Source: Sphingomonas koreensis
GTDB lineage: Bacteria > Pseudomonadota > Alphaproteobacteria > Sphingomonadales > Sphingomonadaceae
Length of the DNA: 64,000 bases
Direction: 5' to 3'
Assembly: GCA_006438735.1 (NCBI GenBank)
Contig: RCZF01000001.1
Coordinates: 1,426,001-1,490,000 of the forward strand
The first letter of the stretch is position 1. Each line of letters begins with the position of its first letter. Under the pieces are notes generated by a model. It was given only the letters and a program-made list of their open reading frames with translations, was not told the DNA's origin and searched no databases. Both the position numbers and the translations under genes were made by a program. This document shows, one piece after another, positions 40,173-49,859 of this stretch.

Positions 40173-41804
40173 ATGGCCACTGCCGTTACCGCCAACCGGG
40201 CCGAGCTGATCGCGATCGCCGATTCGGTCGCCAAGGAAAAGCTGATCGACAAGGGCATCGTCATCGAGGCGATGGAAGATGCGATCCAGCGCGCCGCGCG
40301 CGCGCGCTACGGCGCCGAGAACGACATCCGCGCCAAGCTCGATCCCGAGAGCGGCGACCTGCGCTTGTGGCGCGTCGTCGAAGTGGTCGAGGCGGTCGAC
40401 GACTATTTCAAGCAGGTCAACCTCAAGGAAGCGCAGAAGCTGCAGGACGGCGCGGTGGTCGGCGATTATATCGTCGATCCGCTGCCGCCGATCGAGTTCG
40501 GCCGCATCGCCGCGCAGGCAGCCAAGCAGGTGATCTTCCAGAAGGTCCGCGATGCCGAGCGCGAGCGCCAATATGAGGAATTCAAGGATCGCGCCGGTGA
40601 GATCATCACCGGCGTCGTCAAGCGCGTCGAATTCGGCCATGTCGTCGTCGACCTGGGTCGCGCGGAAGGCGTCATCCGCCGCGACGCGCAAATCCCGCGC
40701 GAAGTGGTGCGCGTCAACGATCGCATCCGCAGCCTCATCCTGCGCGTCGTCCGCGAAAATCGCGGGCCGCAGATTTTCCTCAGCCGCGCGCACCCCGATT
40801 TCATGAAAAAGCTGTTCGCGCAGGAAGTGCCCGAAATCTACGACGGCATCATCGAGATCAAGGCCGCCGCTCGTGACCCGGGTTCGCGCGCGAAGATCGG
40901 CGTCATCAGCCACGACAGCTCGATCGACCCGGTCGGCGCGTGCGTCGGCATGAAGGGCAGCCGCGTTCAGGCGGTCGTCCAGGAAATGCAGGGCGAGAAG
41001 ATCGACATCATCCCCTGGAGCGAGGACACCGCGACCTTCGTCGTCAACGCGCTGCAGCCGGCCTCGGTCAGCCGCGTCGTGATCGACGAGGAAGAAGACC
41101 GCATCGAGGTGGTCGTTCCCGACGATCAGTTGTCGCTGGCGATCGGCCGCCGCGGCCAGAATGTCCGCCTCGCCTCGCAGCTGACCAACAAGGCGATCGA
41201 CATCCTCACCGAGGAAGACGCATCCGAGAAGCGCCAGAAGGAATTCAGTGAGCGCACCGAGATGTTCCAGACCGAGCTCGACGTCGACGAGACGCTGGCG
41301 CAGCTGCTCGTTGCCGAAGGTTTCGGGTCGCTCGAGGAAGTCGCCTATGTCGAGGCCGACGAAATCGCCTCGATCGAAGGCTTCGACGACGATCTCGCCG
41401 CCGAATTGCAGAACCGCGCGACCGAGGCGCTGGAGCGCCGCGAGCAAGCCAATCGCGAGGAGCGCACCACGCTCGGCGTATCGGACGAGCTCGCCGGCAT
41501 GCCCTATATGACCGAGGCGATGCTCGTCACGCTCGGCAAGGCCGGCATCAAGACGCTCGACGATCTCGCCGATCTGGCGACCGACGAACTCGTCCAGAAG
41601 AAGCGCGCGCAACCGCCGCGCCGCACCGAAACCGACAAGGCGCGGCCCGAGGACAAGGGCGGGATTCTCGCCGAATACGGGCTCAGCGACGAGCAGGGCA
41701 ATGAGATCATCATGGCCGCCCGCGCGCACTGGTTCGAGGACGAAGAACCCGCCGCCGACGCGGCCGACACCGGGAAGGACGCGAATGCGGAACCCTCCCA
41801 ATGA
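40173..41804 (+). CDS. nusA: Transcription termination/antitermination protein NusA
   Basis: The 543-residue protein has the NusA N-terminal domain (IADSVAKEKLIDKGIVIEAMEDAIQ), an S1 domain around residues 140-200 (VVKRVEFGHVVVDLGRAEGVI), two KH domains (VGACVGMKGSRVQAVVQEMQGEKID, LSLAIGRRGQNVRLASQLTN), and C-terminal helix-hairpin-helix acidic repeats (LVAEGFGSLEEVAYVEADEIASIEGF and a second copy). NusA binds RNA polymerase and influences pausing, termination and antitermination. The gene starts four bases after rimP and overlaps the ylxR start by 20 bases. The length is normal for alphaproteobacteria. Confidence 0.98.
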   Translation: MATAVTANRAELIAIADSVAKEKLIDKGIVIEAMEDAIQRAARARYGAENDIRAKLDPESGDLRLWRVVEVVEAVDDYFKQVNLKEAQKLQDGAVVGDYIVDPLPPIEFGRIAAQAAKQVIFQKVRDAERERQYEEFKDRAGEIITGVVKRVEFGHVVVDLGRAEGVIRRDAQIPREVVRVNDRIRSLILRVVRENRGPQIFLSRAHPDFMKKLFAQEVPEIYDGIIEIKAAARDPGSRAKIGVISHDSSIDPVGACVGMKGSRVQAVVQEMQGEKIDIIPWSEDTATFVVNALQPASVSRVVIDEEEDRIEVVVPDDQLSLAIGRRGQNVRLASQLTNKAIDILTEEDASEKRQKEFSERTEMFQTELDVDETLAQLLVAEGFGSLEEVAYVEADEIASIEGFDDDLAAELQNRATEALERREQANREERTTLGVSDELAGMPYMTEAMLVTLGKAGIKTLDDLADLATDELVQKKRAQPPRRTETDKARPEDKGGILAEYGLSDEQGNEIIMAARAHWFEDEEPAADAADTGKDANAEPSQ

Positions 41805-42657
41805 GACGCTAGGGCTTCAGAGCAACGGCACGCCTTCTTCCTCCCCTCCCGCGCGCGGGAGGGAATCGAGGGGTGGGCGCCCGGCTTCCACGACCGACAA
41901 CGGTGAAGGTGAGCGCGAGCCCACCCCTGCCCCCTCCCGCGAGCGGGAGGGGAACGATCCCATCCGCAAGTGCATCCTTTCGGGTGACCGCGAGGCGCGC
42001 GCCGGGCTGATCCGGCTCGCGCTCGGCCCCGATGGCGAGATCATGCCCGATGTCCGCGCCAAGGCGCCGGGGCGCGGGGCGTGGATCGGCGTGGCGCGTG
42101 GCGAGCTCGAGGCGGCGATCGCCAAGGGCAGGCTGCGCGGCGCGCTGGCGCGGGCGTTCAAGTCGAACGCGCTGGCCATCCCCGACGATCTGCCCGCGCT
42201 GATCGCCGCCGCGCTGGAACGCGCGACGCTCGATCGGCTGGGGCTTGAGGCGCGCTCCGGCAAGCTGATCACCGGCAGCGAACGCATCGAAGCGGCCGCG
42301 CGCGGCGGCCAGTTGCGGCTGCTGCTCCATGCCAGCGACGCCGCGATCGATGGCAACCGCAAGCTCGATCAGGCTTGGCGCGTCGGCGGCGATGTCGAAG
42401 GAAGTGCGTTGAGGGGGTTGGTTCTTCCTGTCGGAAGGACCATATTGTCCTTGGCATTGGGCCGAGAGAATGTGGTACACCTCGGCCTGACCGACCCCGA
42501 TGCCGCCCGGCGAACGCGCGAAACGCTCGATCGCTGGCTGCACTTTATCGGACCCGACCTGAATGGCGTACCTTGCGAAACGGCCTCGCAGGGCGCATCG
42601 GCGTTCGAGGCTTGCGGACCCGGATTGGCCGACGAGACACACGAGGAATTTGAGTGA
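41785..42657 (+). CDS. YlxR (DUF448) RNA-binding protein with C-terminal L7Ae-like domain, containing an in-frame repeat
   Basis: The 290-residue protein opens MRNPPNETLG, overlapping nusA. The DUF448 core follows with DPIRKCILSGDREARAGLIRLALGPDGEIMPDVRAKAPGRGAWIGV. Homologues place RKCILSG within about 12 residues of the start. Here about 39 extra residues (roughly 19-57; GTPSSSPPARGRESRGG and onward) come from a family B repeat that has two palindromic arms. The frame is kept. The C-terminal half (LGLEARSGKLITGSERI, LLLHASDAAIDGNRK) resembles the L7Ae-type RNA-binding fold. The function is unknown; it is always near infB. The stop overlaps the infB start by four bases. Confidence 0.9.
   Translation: MRNPPNETLGLQSNGTPSSSPPARGRESRGGRPASTTDNGEGEREPTPAPSREREGNDPIRKCILSGDREARAGLIRLALGPDGEIMPDVRAKAPGRGAWIGVARGELEAAIAKGRLRGALARAFKSNALAIPDDLPALIAAALERATLDRLGLEARSGKLITGSERIEAAARGGQLRLLLHASDAAIDGNRKLDQAWRVGGDVEGSALRGLVLPVGRTILSLALGRENVVHLGLTDPDAARRTRETLDRWLHFIGPDLNGVPCETASQGASAFEACGPGLADETHEEFE
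41841..41952. repeat. Family B repeat inside the ylxR coding sequence
   Basis: CTCCCCTCCCGCGCGCGGGAGG at 41841 and CCCCTCCCGCGAGCGGGAGG at 41931 are the same palindromic arms as those at 27065 and 45267. The whole element lies in frame inside ylxR and contributes about 39 codons. It contains no stop in the coding frame. Confidence 0.85.
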
Positions 42658-45260
42658 GCGATACGGACAACGAGAAGCCGAAACTGGGCGCACGCGCCCC
42701 CTTGGGCCTGAAGCGCACGTTCGAGACGGGCAAGGTGAAGCAGAGCTTCAGCCACGGCCGGTCGAACACCGTCGTGGTCGAGGTGAAGCGTCGGCGCATC
42801 CTCGGCAAGCCGGGCGAGGCCGAAGCCGCGCCCGCGCCCGAGCCGACGCCGGATCCCGTCGTCGCCGCGCCGGCCCCTGCGCCGAAGCCGGCGCCGGTGC
42901 GCGCCGCCGAATCGCAGCTGTCTCGCCGCGAGTTGCAGGAAAAGCTGCTGCGCGAGGCCGACGAGGCGCGGATGAACGCGCTCGAGGAAGCGCGGCGCCG
43001 CGAGGATCGGGCGCGCGCCGAGGCTTCCGAAGAGGAAAAGCGCCGCGCCGAGGAGAACCGGCGCGCCGAGAGCGAGCCGGCCCAGGCGCCCGCTGCCGAG
43101 GCAGAGCCATCGGCCCCGGCCGAGGTCGCCGCGCCCGCGCCGCAGGCCGCCGCGCCGCAGCCGGCCACCCCGGCCGCGCTCGAGCGTGACGACAGCCTGC
43201 CCGCGCCGCGCCGCTTCACGCCGGTGGCGCGCCCCGAGCGCCCCGCCCCGGCTGCCACGGCCGCACCTGCCACGCGTCGCGCCGAACCGGCCGCCCCGAA
43301 ACGGCCCGAGCCGCCGGCGCGTCCATCGCGTGATCGCAAGGGCGCCGACGATCGCCGCCAATCGGGCAAGCTGACGGTCAACCGCGCGCTCGGCGACAAT
43401 GACGGCGCCCGCGCCCGCAGCCTCGCCGCACTCAAGCGCGCGCGCGAAAAGGAACGTCGCTCGCATGGCGGCGGTGGCGGCCCGCGCGAACCGCAGGCCA
43501 AGCAGGTCCGCGACGTCGTTGTCCCCGAGACGATCACGGTGCAGGAACTCGCCAATCGCATGGCCGAGAAGGGCGCCGATCTGGTCAAGGCGCTGTTCAA
43601 GATGGGCATGCCGGTCACCGTCAACCAGACGATCGATCAGGATACCGCCGAGCTGCTGGTCACCGAATTCGGCCATAACATCAAACGCGTGTCCGATTCG
43701 GATATCGATCTGTCGCTCGATACGACCGAGGACGATGAAGGCGCCACGCAACCGCGTCCGCCGGTCGTCACGATCATGGGCCATGTCGATCACGGCAAGA
43801 CCAGCCTGCTCGATGCGCTGCGCGGCACCGGCGTCGCCGCCGGCGAAGCGGGCGGCATCACGCAGCATATCGGCGCCTATCAGGTGACGCTGAAGGACAA
43901 GTCGAAGATCACCTTCCTCGACACGCCGGGCCACGAAGCCTTTACCGAAATGCGCGCGCGCGGCGCCAACGTGACCGATATCGTCATCCTGGTGGTGGCA
44001 GCCGACGACGGGCTGATGCCGCAGACGATCGAGGCGATCAACCACACCAAGGCGGCCGGCGTGCCGATGATCGTGGCGATCAACAAGATCGACAAGGAAG
44101 GCGCCAACGCCCAGCGCGTGCGCGAGCGCTTGCTCGAGCATGAAGTGATCGTCGAGGAGATGTCGGGCGACGTCCAGGATGTCGAAGTCTCGGCACTCAA
44201 GAAGACCGGGCTCGACGAGCTCGTCGAGAAGATTCAGCTTCAGGCCGAACTGCTCGAATTGAAGGCCAATCCCGATCGCATGGCCGAAGGCACGGTGGTC
44301 GAGGCCAAGCTCGACAAGGGCCGCGGCCCGGTCGCGACGATCCTCGTCAGCCGCGGCACGCTCAAGGTCGGCGACACGTTCGTGGTCGGCGCGGAAAGCG
44401 GCAAGGTCCGCGCGCTGATCGATGACAAGGGTCAGCAGGTCAAGGAAGCCGGGCCGTCGGTGCCGGTCGAGGTGCTCGGCCTGTCCGGCGTGCCGTCGGC
44501 GGGCGATCCGCTGCAGGTCGTCGAAAACGAGACGCGCGCTCGCGAGGTCGCCGAATATCGTCGCGGCGTGCTGCTTCAGAAGCGTACGCAGCAGGCGCCG
44601 GCCAGCCTCGAGACGATGTTCTCGGCATTGAAGGACAAGCAGGCGATCGAATATCCTTTGGTGGTCAAGGCCGATACGCAAGGGTCGGTCGAGGCGATCG
44701 TCAGCTCGATCAACAAGATCTCGACCGCCGACATCAAGGCCCGCGTGCTGCATTCGGGCGTCGGCGGCATCACCGAGAGCGACGTGACGTTGGCGGGAGC
44801 ATCGGGCGCGCCGATCATCGGCTTCAACGTCCGCGCCAACGCCAAGGCGCGCGAGATCGCCGCGCGTCAGGGCGTCGCCTTCAAATATTACGACATCATC
44901 TACGATCTGATCGACGAGATCAGAGCGGGGATGGCCGGCGAGCTCGGCCCCGAGGCGTTCGAGACGGTGGTCGGCCGCGCTGAAATCCGCGAGGTGTTCT
45001 CGGCAGGCAAGCACGGCAAGGCGGCGGGTCTGCTCGTCACCGAAGGCGTCATCCGCAAGGCATTGAAGGCGCGTATCACCCGCGAGGATGTCATCATCTA
45101 TCAGGGCGAGATCGCCAGCCTCCGGCGCTTCAAGGACGACGTCGCGGAAGTCCGCGCTGGCCTCGAATGCGGTGTGACGTTCACGCAGAACTTCACCGAC
45201 ATCCGCGCCGGCGACTTCCTCGAAACCTTCGAAGTCGAGATGCGCGAACGGACTTTGTGA
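42654..45260 (+). CDS. infB: Translation initiation factor IF-2
   Basis: The 868-residue protein has an N-terminal Ala/Pro/charged linker (residues 50-280, very low complexity). A G domain starts near residue 370, with [19 protein letters not shown] (G1, near residue 375), [15 protein letters not shown] (G3) and [10 protein letters not shown] (G4). The C-terminal domains include [24 protein letters not shown]. It delivers initiator fMet-tRNA to the 30S subunit using GTP. The start codon overlaps the ylxR stop (ATGA). It is followed by a family B repeat, then rbfA. Confidence 0.98.
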   Translation: MSDTDNEKPKLGARAPLGLKRTFETGKVKQSFSHGRSNTVVVEVKRRRILGKPGEAEAAPAPEPTPDPVVAAPAPAPKPAPVRAAESQLSRRELQEKLLREADEARMNALEEARRREDRARAEASEEEKRRAEENRRAESEPAQAPAAEAEPSAPAEVAAPAPQAAAPQPATPAALERDDSLPAPRRFTPVARPERPAPAATAAPATRRAEPAAPKRPEPPARPSRDRKGADDRRQSGKLTVNRALGDNDGARARSLAALKRAREKERRSHGGGGGPREPQAKQVRDVVVPETITVQELANRMAEKGADLVKALFKMGMPVTVNQTIDQDTAELLVTEFGHNIKRVSDSDIDLSLDTTEDDEGATQPRPPVVTIMGHVDHGKTSLLDALRGTGVAAGEAGGITQHIGAYQVTLKDKSKITFLDTPGHEAFTEMRARGANVTDIVILVVAADDGLMPQTIEAINHTKAAGVPMIVAINKIDKEGANAQRVRERLLEHEVIVEEMSGDVQDVEVSALKKTGLDELVEKIQLQAELLELKANPDRMAEGTVVEAKLDKGRGPVATILVSRGTLKVGDTFVVGAESGKVRALIDDKGQQVKEAGPSVPVEVLGLSGVPSAGDPLQVVENETRAREVAEYRRGVLLQKRTQQAPASLETMFSALKDKQAIEYPLVVKADTQGSVEAIVSSINKISTADIKARVLHSGVGGITESDVTLAGASGAPIIGFNVRANAKAREIAARQGVAFKYYDIIYDLIDEIRAGMAGELGPEAFETVVGRAEIREVFSAGKHGKAAGLLVTEGVIRKALKARITREDVIIYQGEIASLRRFKDDVAEVRAGLECGVTFTQNFTDIRAGDFLETFEVEMRERTL

Positions 45261-45266
45261 TCAAGA

Positions 45267-45401
45267 CCCTCTCCCGCTTGCGGGAGAGGGAGGGGCCCGC
45301 CGCGAAGCGGTGGGAGGGTGAGGGCCTGTAGGAGCCGCGAACAGCGCCTTGGCGGCTGCGACAGGCCCTCACCCCGACCCTCTCCCGCAAGCGGGAGAGG
45401 G
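45267..45401. repeat. Family B repeat between infB and rbfA
   Basis: Palindromic arms at 45267-45290 (CCCTCTCCCGCTTGCGGGAG with AGGG) and 45378-45401 (CCCTCTCCCGCAAGCGGGAG with AGGG) bracket an 87-base spacer that also folds (AGGGCCTG and CAGGCCCT pair at about 45321-45368). The right arm's purine edge GAGGGAG is the Shine-Dalgarno of rbfA. Confidence 0.85.
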
Positions 45402-45407
45402 AGATTT

Positions 45408-45809
45408 ATGAAAACCGACACCACCGAAACCCGCTCCGTCCGCCTGCTGCGCGTCGGCGAGCAGGTCCGTCATATCCTGTCGGAAATCCTCGCGCGCGGC
45501 GACGTGCATGACGAGACGCTGGCGCGGCACCTGGTCAGCGTCACCGAGGTCCGCATGTCGCCCGATCTGCGCCACGCGACGGTGTTCGTGAAGCCGCTGC
45601 TCGGCAAGGACGAAACCGAAGTGCTCAAGGCGCTGCGCACCAACACCGCCTATCTCCAGCGCGAGGTGGCGACCCGGGTAAAGATGAAATACGCCGCCAA
45701 ATTGAAGTTCCTCGCCGACGAGAGCTTCGACGAGGGCAGCCACATCGACGCGCTGCTCCGCGCGCCCAAGGTGGCACAGGATCTGGGCGGCGGGGACCCG
45801 TCAGAATAA
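45408..45809 (+). CDS. rbfA: Ribosome-binding factor A
   Basis: From ATG 45408 the 133-residue protein begins [28 protein letters not shown]. It has [63 protein letters not shown], the RbfA KH-like fold. RbfA binds 16S rRNA helix 1 and aids late 30S maturation. The open frame upstream to 45318 is repeat sequence and not family-like. The Shine-Dalgarno derives from the adjacent repeat. truB, which often follows rbfA, is absent; the next gene (gor) runs the other way. Confidence 0.97.
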   Translation: MKTDTTETRSVRLLRVGEQVRHILSEILARGDVHDETLARHLVSVTEVRMSPDLRHATVFVKPLLGKDETEVLKALRTNTAYLQREVATRVKMKYAAKLKFLADESFDEGSHIDALLRAPKVAQDLGGGDPSE

Positions 45810-45813
45810 CCCG

Positions 45814-45915
45814 TTCCCCGGCGAAGGCCGGGGCCCAGCATCGGCAACCGAAGTAACGAAGCGCTGCGCTTACGAACCGGCGTGGCGTAACTGGGCCCCG
45901 GCCTCCGCCGGGGAA
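45814..45915. repeat. Long inverted repeat (TTCCCCGGCG type) after rbfA
   Basis: Twenty-five-base arms at 45814-45838 and 45891-45915 are reverse complements with one mismatch and a 52-base spacer. Each arm holds a smaller hairpin (CCCCGGCGAAGGCCGGGG). It lies between convergent rbfA and gor and could terminate both transcripts. The arm sequence differs from the other repeat families. Confidence 0.85.
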
Positions 45916-45922
45916 GGAATGA

Positions 45923-47269
45923 TCACCGCATCAGCACCAGCTCTTCCGCCATCGTCGGGTGCAGCGCCACCGTCTGATCGAAATCGTCCTTGCTCAAGCC
46001 GGCCTTGACCGCAACCGCCGCCGCCTGGAGGATTTCCGGCGCATCGGGCCCGATCATGTGAAGGCCGACGACGCGCCCCGTCTCGCCGTCGCACACCATC
46101 TTGTAGAGCGAGCGCTCGTTGCGCCCCGCCAGCACATTCTTCATCGCCCGGAAATCGGACGCATAGACCTTGACCGAGCCCAGCTTGGTACGGGCCTGCG
46201 CCTCGGTCATGCCAACGCCGGCCATCGGCGGATGGCTGAACACCGCGGCGGGGATGTTGTGATAATCGACCCGGTGCGGCTTGCCGCCGAACACGGTGTC
46301 GGCGAACGCCTGTCCCTCGCGGATCGCCACCGGCGTCAGCTGTACGCGGTTGGTCACGTCGCCGACCGCATAGACGCTGTCGCAGGTCGAGCGGTTGTCG
46401 TCATCGACCTTGATCGCGCCGGCATCGTCCCATTCCACCCCCGCCGCCTCGAGCCCGAGCCCCCCGGTATTGGGCACGCGGCCGGTCGCGAACATCACGC
46501 AATCGACGGTGATCGGCTCGTGGTTGGTCATTTCGACGGTCAGGCAGCCATCGTCGCTCTTCTTGATCCCGCGGAACTCGGCGTTGAAGCGGAAATCGAG
46601 CCCCTTCATCATCGAGATCTGCAGCAGCCGGTCGCGGATCGATTCGTCATAGCCGCGCAGGATCACGTCGCTGCGGTTGATCAGCGTGACGTGCGCGCCG
46701 AGCTCGTTGAAGATGCCCGCGAATTCGTTGGCGATATAGCCGGCACCGGCGATCAGGATGCGCTTCGGGATCGCTTCCAGATGAAACGCGTCGTTCGAGG
46801 TGATGCCGTGTTCGTGCCCCGGACATTTCGGCACATGCGGCGTCGCGCCGGTGGCGATCAGGATCGTCTTCGCAGTCACCTCGCGTCCGCCGTCGAGCTT
46901 CACGCTGTGCGGGCCGGTCAGCACCGCGCGCTCCAGGATCACGTCGACGTCGTGGCTTTCCAGCGTGTCGGTATAGGCCTTGTTGAGCCGATCGACCTCG
47001 GCAAGCACATTGTCGCGCAGCACCGGCCAGTGGAACGCGCACTCGGGCACGTCCCAGCCGAAGCGCTTGGCATCCTGCAGATCCTCGGCGAAATGCGCGC
47101 CGTAGATCAGTAGCTTCTTGGGCACGCAGCCGCGGATCACGCAGGTGCCGCCGACGCGGTATTCCTCGGCCAGCGCGACTTTCGCGCCATGCGCCGCCGC
47201 GACCCGCGACGCCCGCACCCCGCCCGAGCCGCCGCCGATGACGAAGAGATCATAATCGTAGCTGGGCAT
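45923..47269 (-). CDS. gor: Glutathione-disulfide reductase
   Basis: The 448-residue flavoprotein has an N-terminal FAD site FVIGGGSGGVRASRVAAAHG and the redox Cys pair in EYRVGGTCVIRGCVPKKLLIYGAHF (near residues 42-47). The NADP domain includes ILIAGAGYIANEFAGIF. The C-terminal dimer interface ends with HMIGPDAPEILQAAAVAVKAGLSKDDFDQ, with the His-Glu region (ALHPTMAEEL) typical of GR. It reduces GSSG with NADPH and keeps the glutathione pool reduced, which suits the Grx4 protein also seen in this window. The chain is of normal length. It is downstream of pgi on the same strand with a repeat between. Confidence 0.95.
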   Translation of the reverse strand: MPSYDYDLFVIGGGSGGVRASRVAAAHGAKVALAEEYRVGGTCVIRGCVPKKLLIYGAHFAEDLQDAKRFGWDVPECAFHWPVLRDNVLAEVDRLNKAYTDTLESHDVDVILERAVLTGPHSVKLDGGREVTAKTILIATGATPHVPKCPGHEHGITSNDAFHLEAIPKRILIAGAGYIANEFAGIFNELGAHVTLINRSDVILRGYDESIRDRLLQISMMKGLDFRFNAEFRGIKKSDDGCLTVEMTNHEPITVDCVMFATGRVPNTGGLGLEAAGVEWDDAGAIKVDDDNRSTCDSVYAVGDVTNRVQLTPVAIREGQAFADTVFGGKPHRVDYHNIPAAVFSHPPMAGVGMTEAQARTKLGSVKVYASDFRAMKNVLAGRNERSLYKMVCDGETGRVVGLHMIGPDAPEILQAAAVAVKAGLSKDDFDQTVALHPTMAEELVLMR

Positions 47270-47295
47270 GCGGCATTCCTTATCATTTATATTGG

Positions 47296-47399
47296 GTCAT
47301 CCCCGCGAAAGCGGGGACCCATCTCGCACCCGTGACCCGAACGCCTGCGTCGTTCGTGGCAAGCCATCGGAGCTGGGTCCCCGCCCTCGCGGGGATGAC
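47296..47399. repeat. Long inverted repeat, family A, between gor and pgi
   Basis: The left arm GTCATCCCCGCGAAAGCGGG at 47296 matches the elements at 7593 and 23182. The right arm CGGGGATGAC ends at 47399, with CTGGGTCCCCGCCCTCGCGG before it. The spacer differs from the other copies, which suggests an element whose arms are kept while the middle drifts. Confidence 0.8.
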
Positions 47400-47412
47400 G
47401 GCTATGGGGTAG

Positions 47413-48909
47413 TTACCCGAACGCCCGCCTGATCAGATCGTCGGTCGAGGCGTCGAATTGTTGCCCGCCCTTGTCCGCCGCCTTGGCCATTTCCTTGCCG
47501 AGCTCGACACCGAACTGATCGAACGGATTGATGCCCAGCAGCATCGCGTTGACGAACACGCGGTGCTCGTAAAACGCGATCAGCGCGCCCAGCGTCCGCG
47601 GATCGAGCGTGTCGAGCAGGATCGACGACGACGGCCGATCGCCCGGATAACTGCGCGCCGCATCCTTGTCGTTGGCGCGGCCCGACATCAGCGCTGCGCC
47701 CTGCGCGAACATGTTCATCAACAATTGCCGGTGATGATCCTCGGCCAGCGCGTCGCCCGCCTCGATCACGCCGATGAACTCGACCGGCACGAGATGCGTG
47801 CCCTGGTGGAGCAACTGGAACACCGCGTGCTGCGCATCGGTGCCGACGCCGCCCCAGGTGATCGCCGCGGTCGGCCGATCGACCGGCTTGCCGTCGGTCG
47901 TCACACCCTTGCCGTTCGATTCCATCTCGAGCTGCTGGAGATAGGACGGCAGCAGCTTCAGCCGCACGTCGTAAGCGAACGGCGCGCGCGTCTCGGCGCG
48001 CTTCACCTGCGTGTAGAACAGGTCGGCGAACGCCGCGAGCGCCGGCGCATTCTCATGTAGCGCGGCGAGCCGGAAGTGCCGGTCCATCTCGGCCGCGCCG
48101 TCGAGCAGTTCCTCGAACGCATCCCAGCCGAGCGCCAGCGCGGCGGGAAAGCCGATCGACGACCACAAAGAATAGCGCCCGCCGACGCTTTCCGAGAACG
48201 GCAGCACGCGCGTCTCGTCCACGCCCCATTCGATCGCCTTGTCGGGGTCGGCGGTCAGCGCGATCACCTTGCCGTACGGATCCTCGACGCCGCCCTCGGT
48301 CATCCATTGCAGCACGCTGCCGGCGTTGAGCATCGTCTCGGTGGTGGTGAAGGTCTTGGAGGCGACGAGCAGCAGCGTCGTCGCCGGATCGAAGCGCTTG
48401 AACGCGTCCTCCAGCGCGACGCCATCGACATTGGAGACGATCGCAACCTCGTAGCGATCCTCCTCGCGGCCCAGCGCATCGACCAGCAGATCGGGGCCCA
48501 GCGCCGATCCGCCGATGCCTACATGCAGGATGCTACGCACCTCGCCGAGCGCCCCGCCCTCGATCGCATCGATCATCGCCCGCATCCGCGCATGCAGCGC
48601 GCCGGCCTTGGCGACCGACGCTTCGGCGCCCTCGCCGCGCTCGGCGGTATGCTCGGCCGGGCGATCCTCGGTCGCGTTGACATGCTTGCCGGCGAACATC
48701 GCCTCGCGCTTGCCGGCGAGATCCTGCGCCTTGGCCAGCGCCTCGAACGCGGTCACCGCGTCGCGCGTCAGATGCGTCTTCGACCAGTCGAAATGAAGCC
48801 CGGCGACGTCCAGGCTGAAGCGCGCCAGGCGATCCTTATCCTCGGCGAACAACTGCTCGAGCCGCGGCGGGTTCAGCGCCTCGACGGCGCTCCATTCGGC
48901 TTTCGACAT
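47413..48909 (-). CDS. pgi: Glucose-6-phosphate isomerase
   Basis: From ATG 48909 the protein has 498 residues. It interconverts glucose 6-phosphate and fructose 6-phosphate. Motifs include HVGIGGSALGPDLLVDAL, VASKTFTTTETMLNAGSVLQWM, FSESVGGRYSLWSSIGFPAAL (the PGI signature), KGVTTDGKPVDRPTAAITWGGVGTDAQHAVFQLLHQG and NPFDQFGVELGKEMAKA with the catalytic Lys. The upstream frame to 49056 is not conserved. The gene is divergent from lepB and is followed on the same strand by a repeat and gor. The length is slightly below the 550 of E. coli, usual for this class. Confidence 0.96.
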   Translation of the reverse strand: MSKAEWSAVEALNPPRLEQLFAEDKDRLARFSLDVAGLHFDWSKTHLTRDAVTAFEALAKAQDLAGKREAMFAGKHVNATEDRPAEHTAERGEGAEASVAKAGALHARMRAMIDAIEGGALGEVRSILHVGIGGSALGPDLLVDALGREEDRYEVAIVSNVDGVALEDAFKRFDPATTLLLVASKTFTTTETMLNAGSVLQWMTEGGVEDPYGKVIALTADPDKAIEWGVDETRVLPFSESVGGRYSLWSSIGFPAALALGWDAFEELLDGAAEMDRHFRLAALHENAPALAAFADLFYTQVKRAETRAPFAYDVRLKLLPSYLQQLEMESNGKGVTTDGKPVDRPTAAITWGGVGTDAQHAVFQLLHQGTHLVPVEFIGVIEAGDALAEDHHRQLLMNMFAQGAALMSGRANDKDAARSYPGDRPSSSILLDTLDPRTLGALIAFYEHRVFVNAMLLGINPFDQFGVELGKEMAKAADKGGQQFDASTDDLIRRAFG

Positions 48910-49022
48910 CGGCAAACTCCTTGGATCATGGCGGGACGTGCCCCACCTAGGGAGCCGGGAACGCCTCGCCAAGGCGAAAGGGGCCGCTTGACGACCCTCT
49001 TCCCTCGCAGCAAAGCCGGCGC

Positions 49023-49859
49023 ATGGCCCGAACCGACATTCGCCGCGGCGCGACAAAGCCCGTCAAACAGCGCTCGGAACTTGCCGATACGCTGATCTTT
49101 CTGGTCAAGCTGGTGATCTTCGTCGCCTTGTTCCGCTCCTTCGTGCTCGCGCCGTTCAGCATCCCCTCGCAATCGATGCTGCCGCGGCTCTACATCGGCG
49201 ACTATCTGTTCGTCTCGAAATGGAATTACGGCTATTCGCGCTACAGCCTGTGGCCGAGCGTGCCGCTGTTCAACGGCCGCATCGCCGGCCGCCTGCCGGC
49301 ACGCGGCGACGTCGTCGTGTTCAAGGCGCCGCCCGGCAATGACGAGGATTATATCAAGCGCGTGATCGGACTGCCCGGTGACACCATCCAGATGCGCCAC
49401 GGCCAGGTGATCCTCAACGGCATGCCGGTCACCAAGGTGCGCATCGCCGATTTCGTGCTGCCGCTGACGCCCAATTACATCGCCGGCCGCGATTGCCCTG
49501 CTCAGTTCGTGAGCCGCGACGGCAACACACCTGTCTGCCGCTATTCGCAGTTCCGCGAAACGCTGCCCGACGGCAAGAGCTACGCCGTGCTCGATCGCGG
49601 CGAGATGCCGGATGCCGACGATACCGGCGTCTATGACGTGCCGGCCGGTCACGTCTTCCTGATGGGCGACAACCGCGACGATTCGGGCGACAGCCGCTTC
49701 CCGGCGCAGGAAAACGGCGCGATCGGCATGGTCCCGATCGACAATCTCGAGGGCCGCGCGCTCGTCACTTTCTGGTCGACCGACGGCTCGGCGCAGTGGC
49801 TGGAGCCGTGGACCTGGGTGTCGGCGGCGCGCTGGAGCCGGATCGGACACGGCTTTTGA
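49023..49859 (+). CDS. lepB: Signal peptidase I
   Basis: The 278-residue protein has one N-terminal transmembrane helix (TLIFLVKLVIFVALFRSF). The catalytic Ser lies at about residue 51 in APFSIPSQSMLPRLYIGD, the Lys in DYIKRVIGLPGDTIQ, and the conserved GDNRDDSGDSR region follows near the C-terminus. It cleaves signal peptides of Sec and Tat exports in the membrane. It heads the lepB-rnc-era operon; rnc starts within its stop codon (TTGA). pgi is divergent with a gap of about 110 bases that must hold both promoters. Confidence 0.97.
   Translation: MARTDIRRGATKPVKQRSELADTLIFLVKLVIFVALFRSFVLAPFSIPSQSMLPRLYIGDYLFVSKWNYGYSRYSLWPSVPLFNGRIAGRLPARGDVVVFKAPPGNDEDYIKRVIGLPGDTIQMRHGQVILNGMPVTKVRIADFVLPLTPNYIAGRDCPAQFVSRDGNTPVCRYSQFRETLPDGKSYAVLDRGEMPDADDTGVYDVPAGHVFLMGDNRDDSGDSRFPAQENGAIGMVPIDNLEGRALVTFWSTDGSAQWLEPWTWVSAARWSRIGHGF

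Noticed and set aside
42369..45014. 881-codon frame antisense to infB and ylxR
   Set aside because: It is the shadow of the infB coding strand, with Arg/Leu/Asp-rich noise, and infB is firmly identified.
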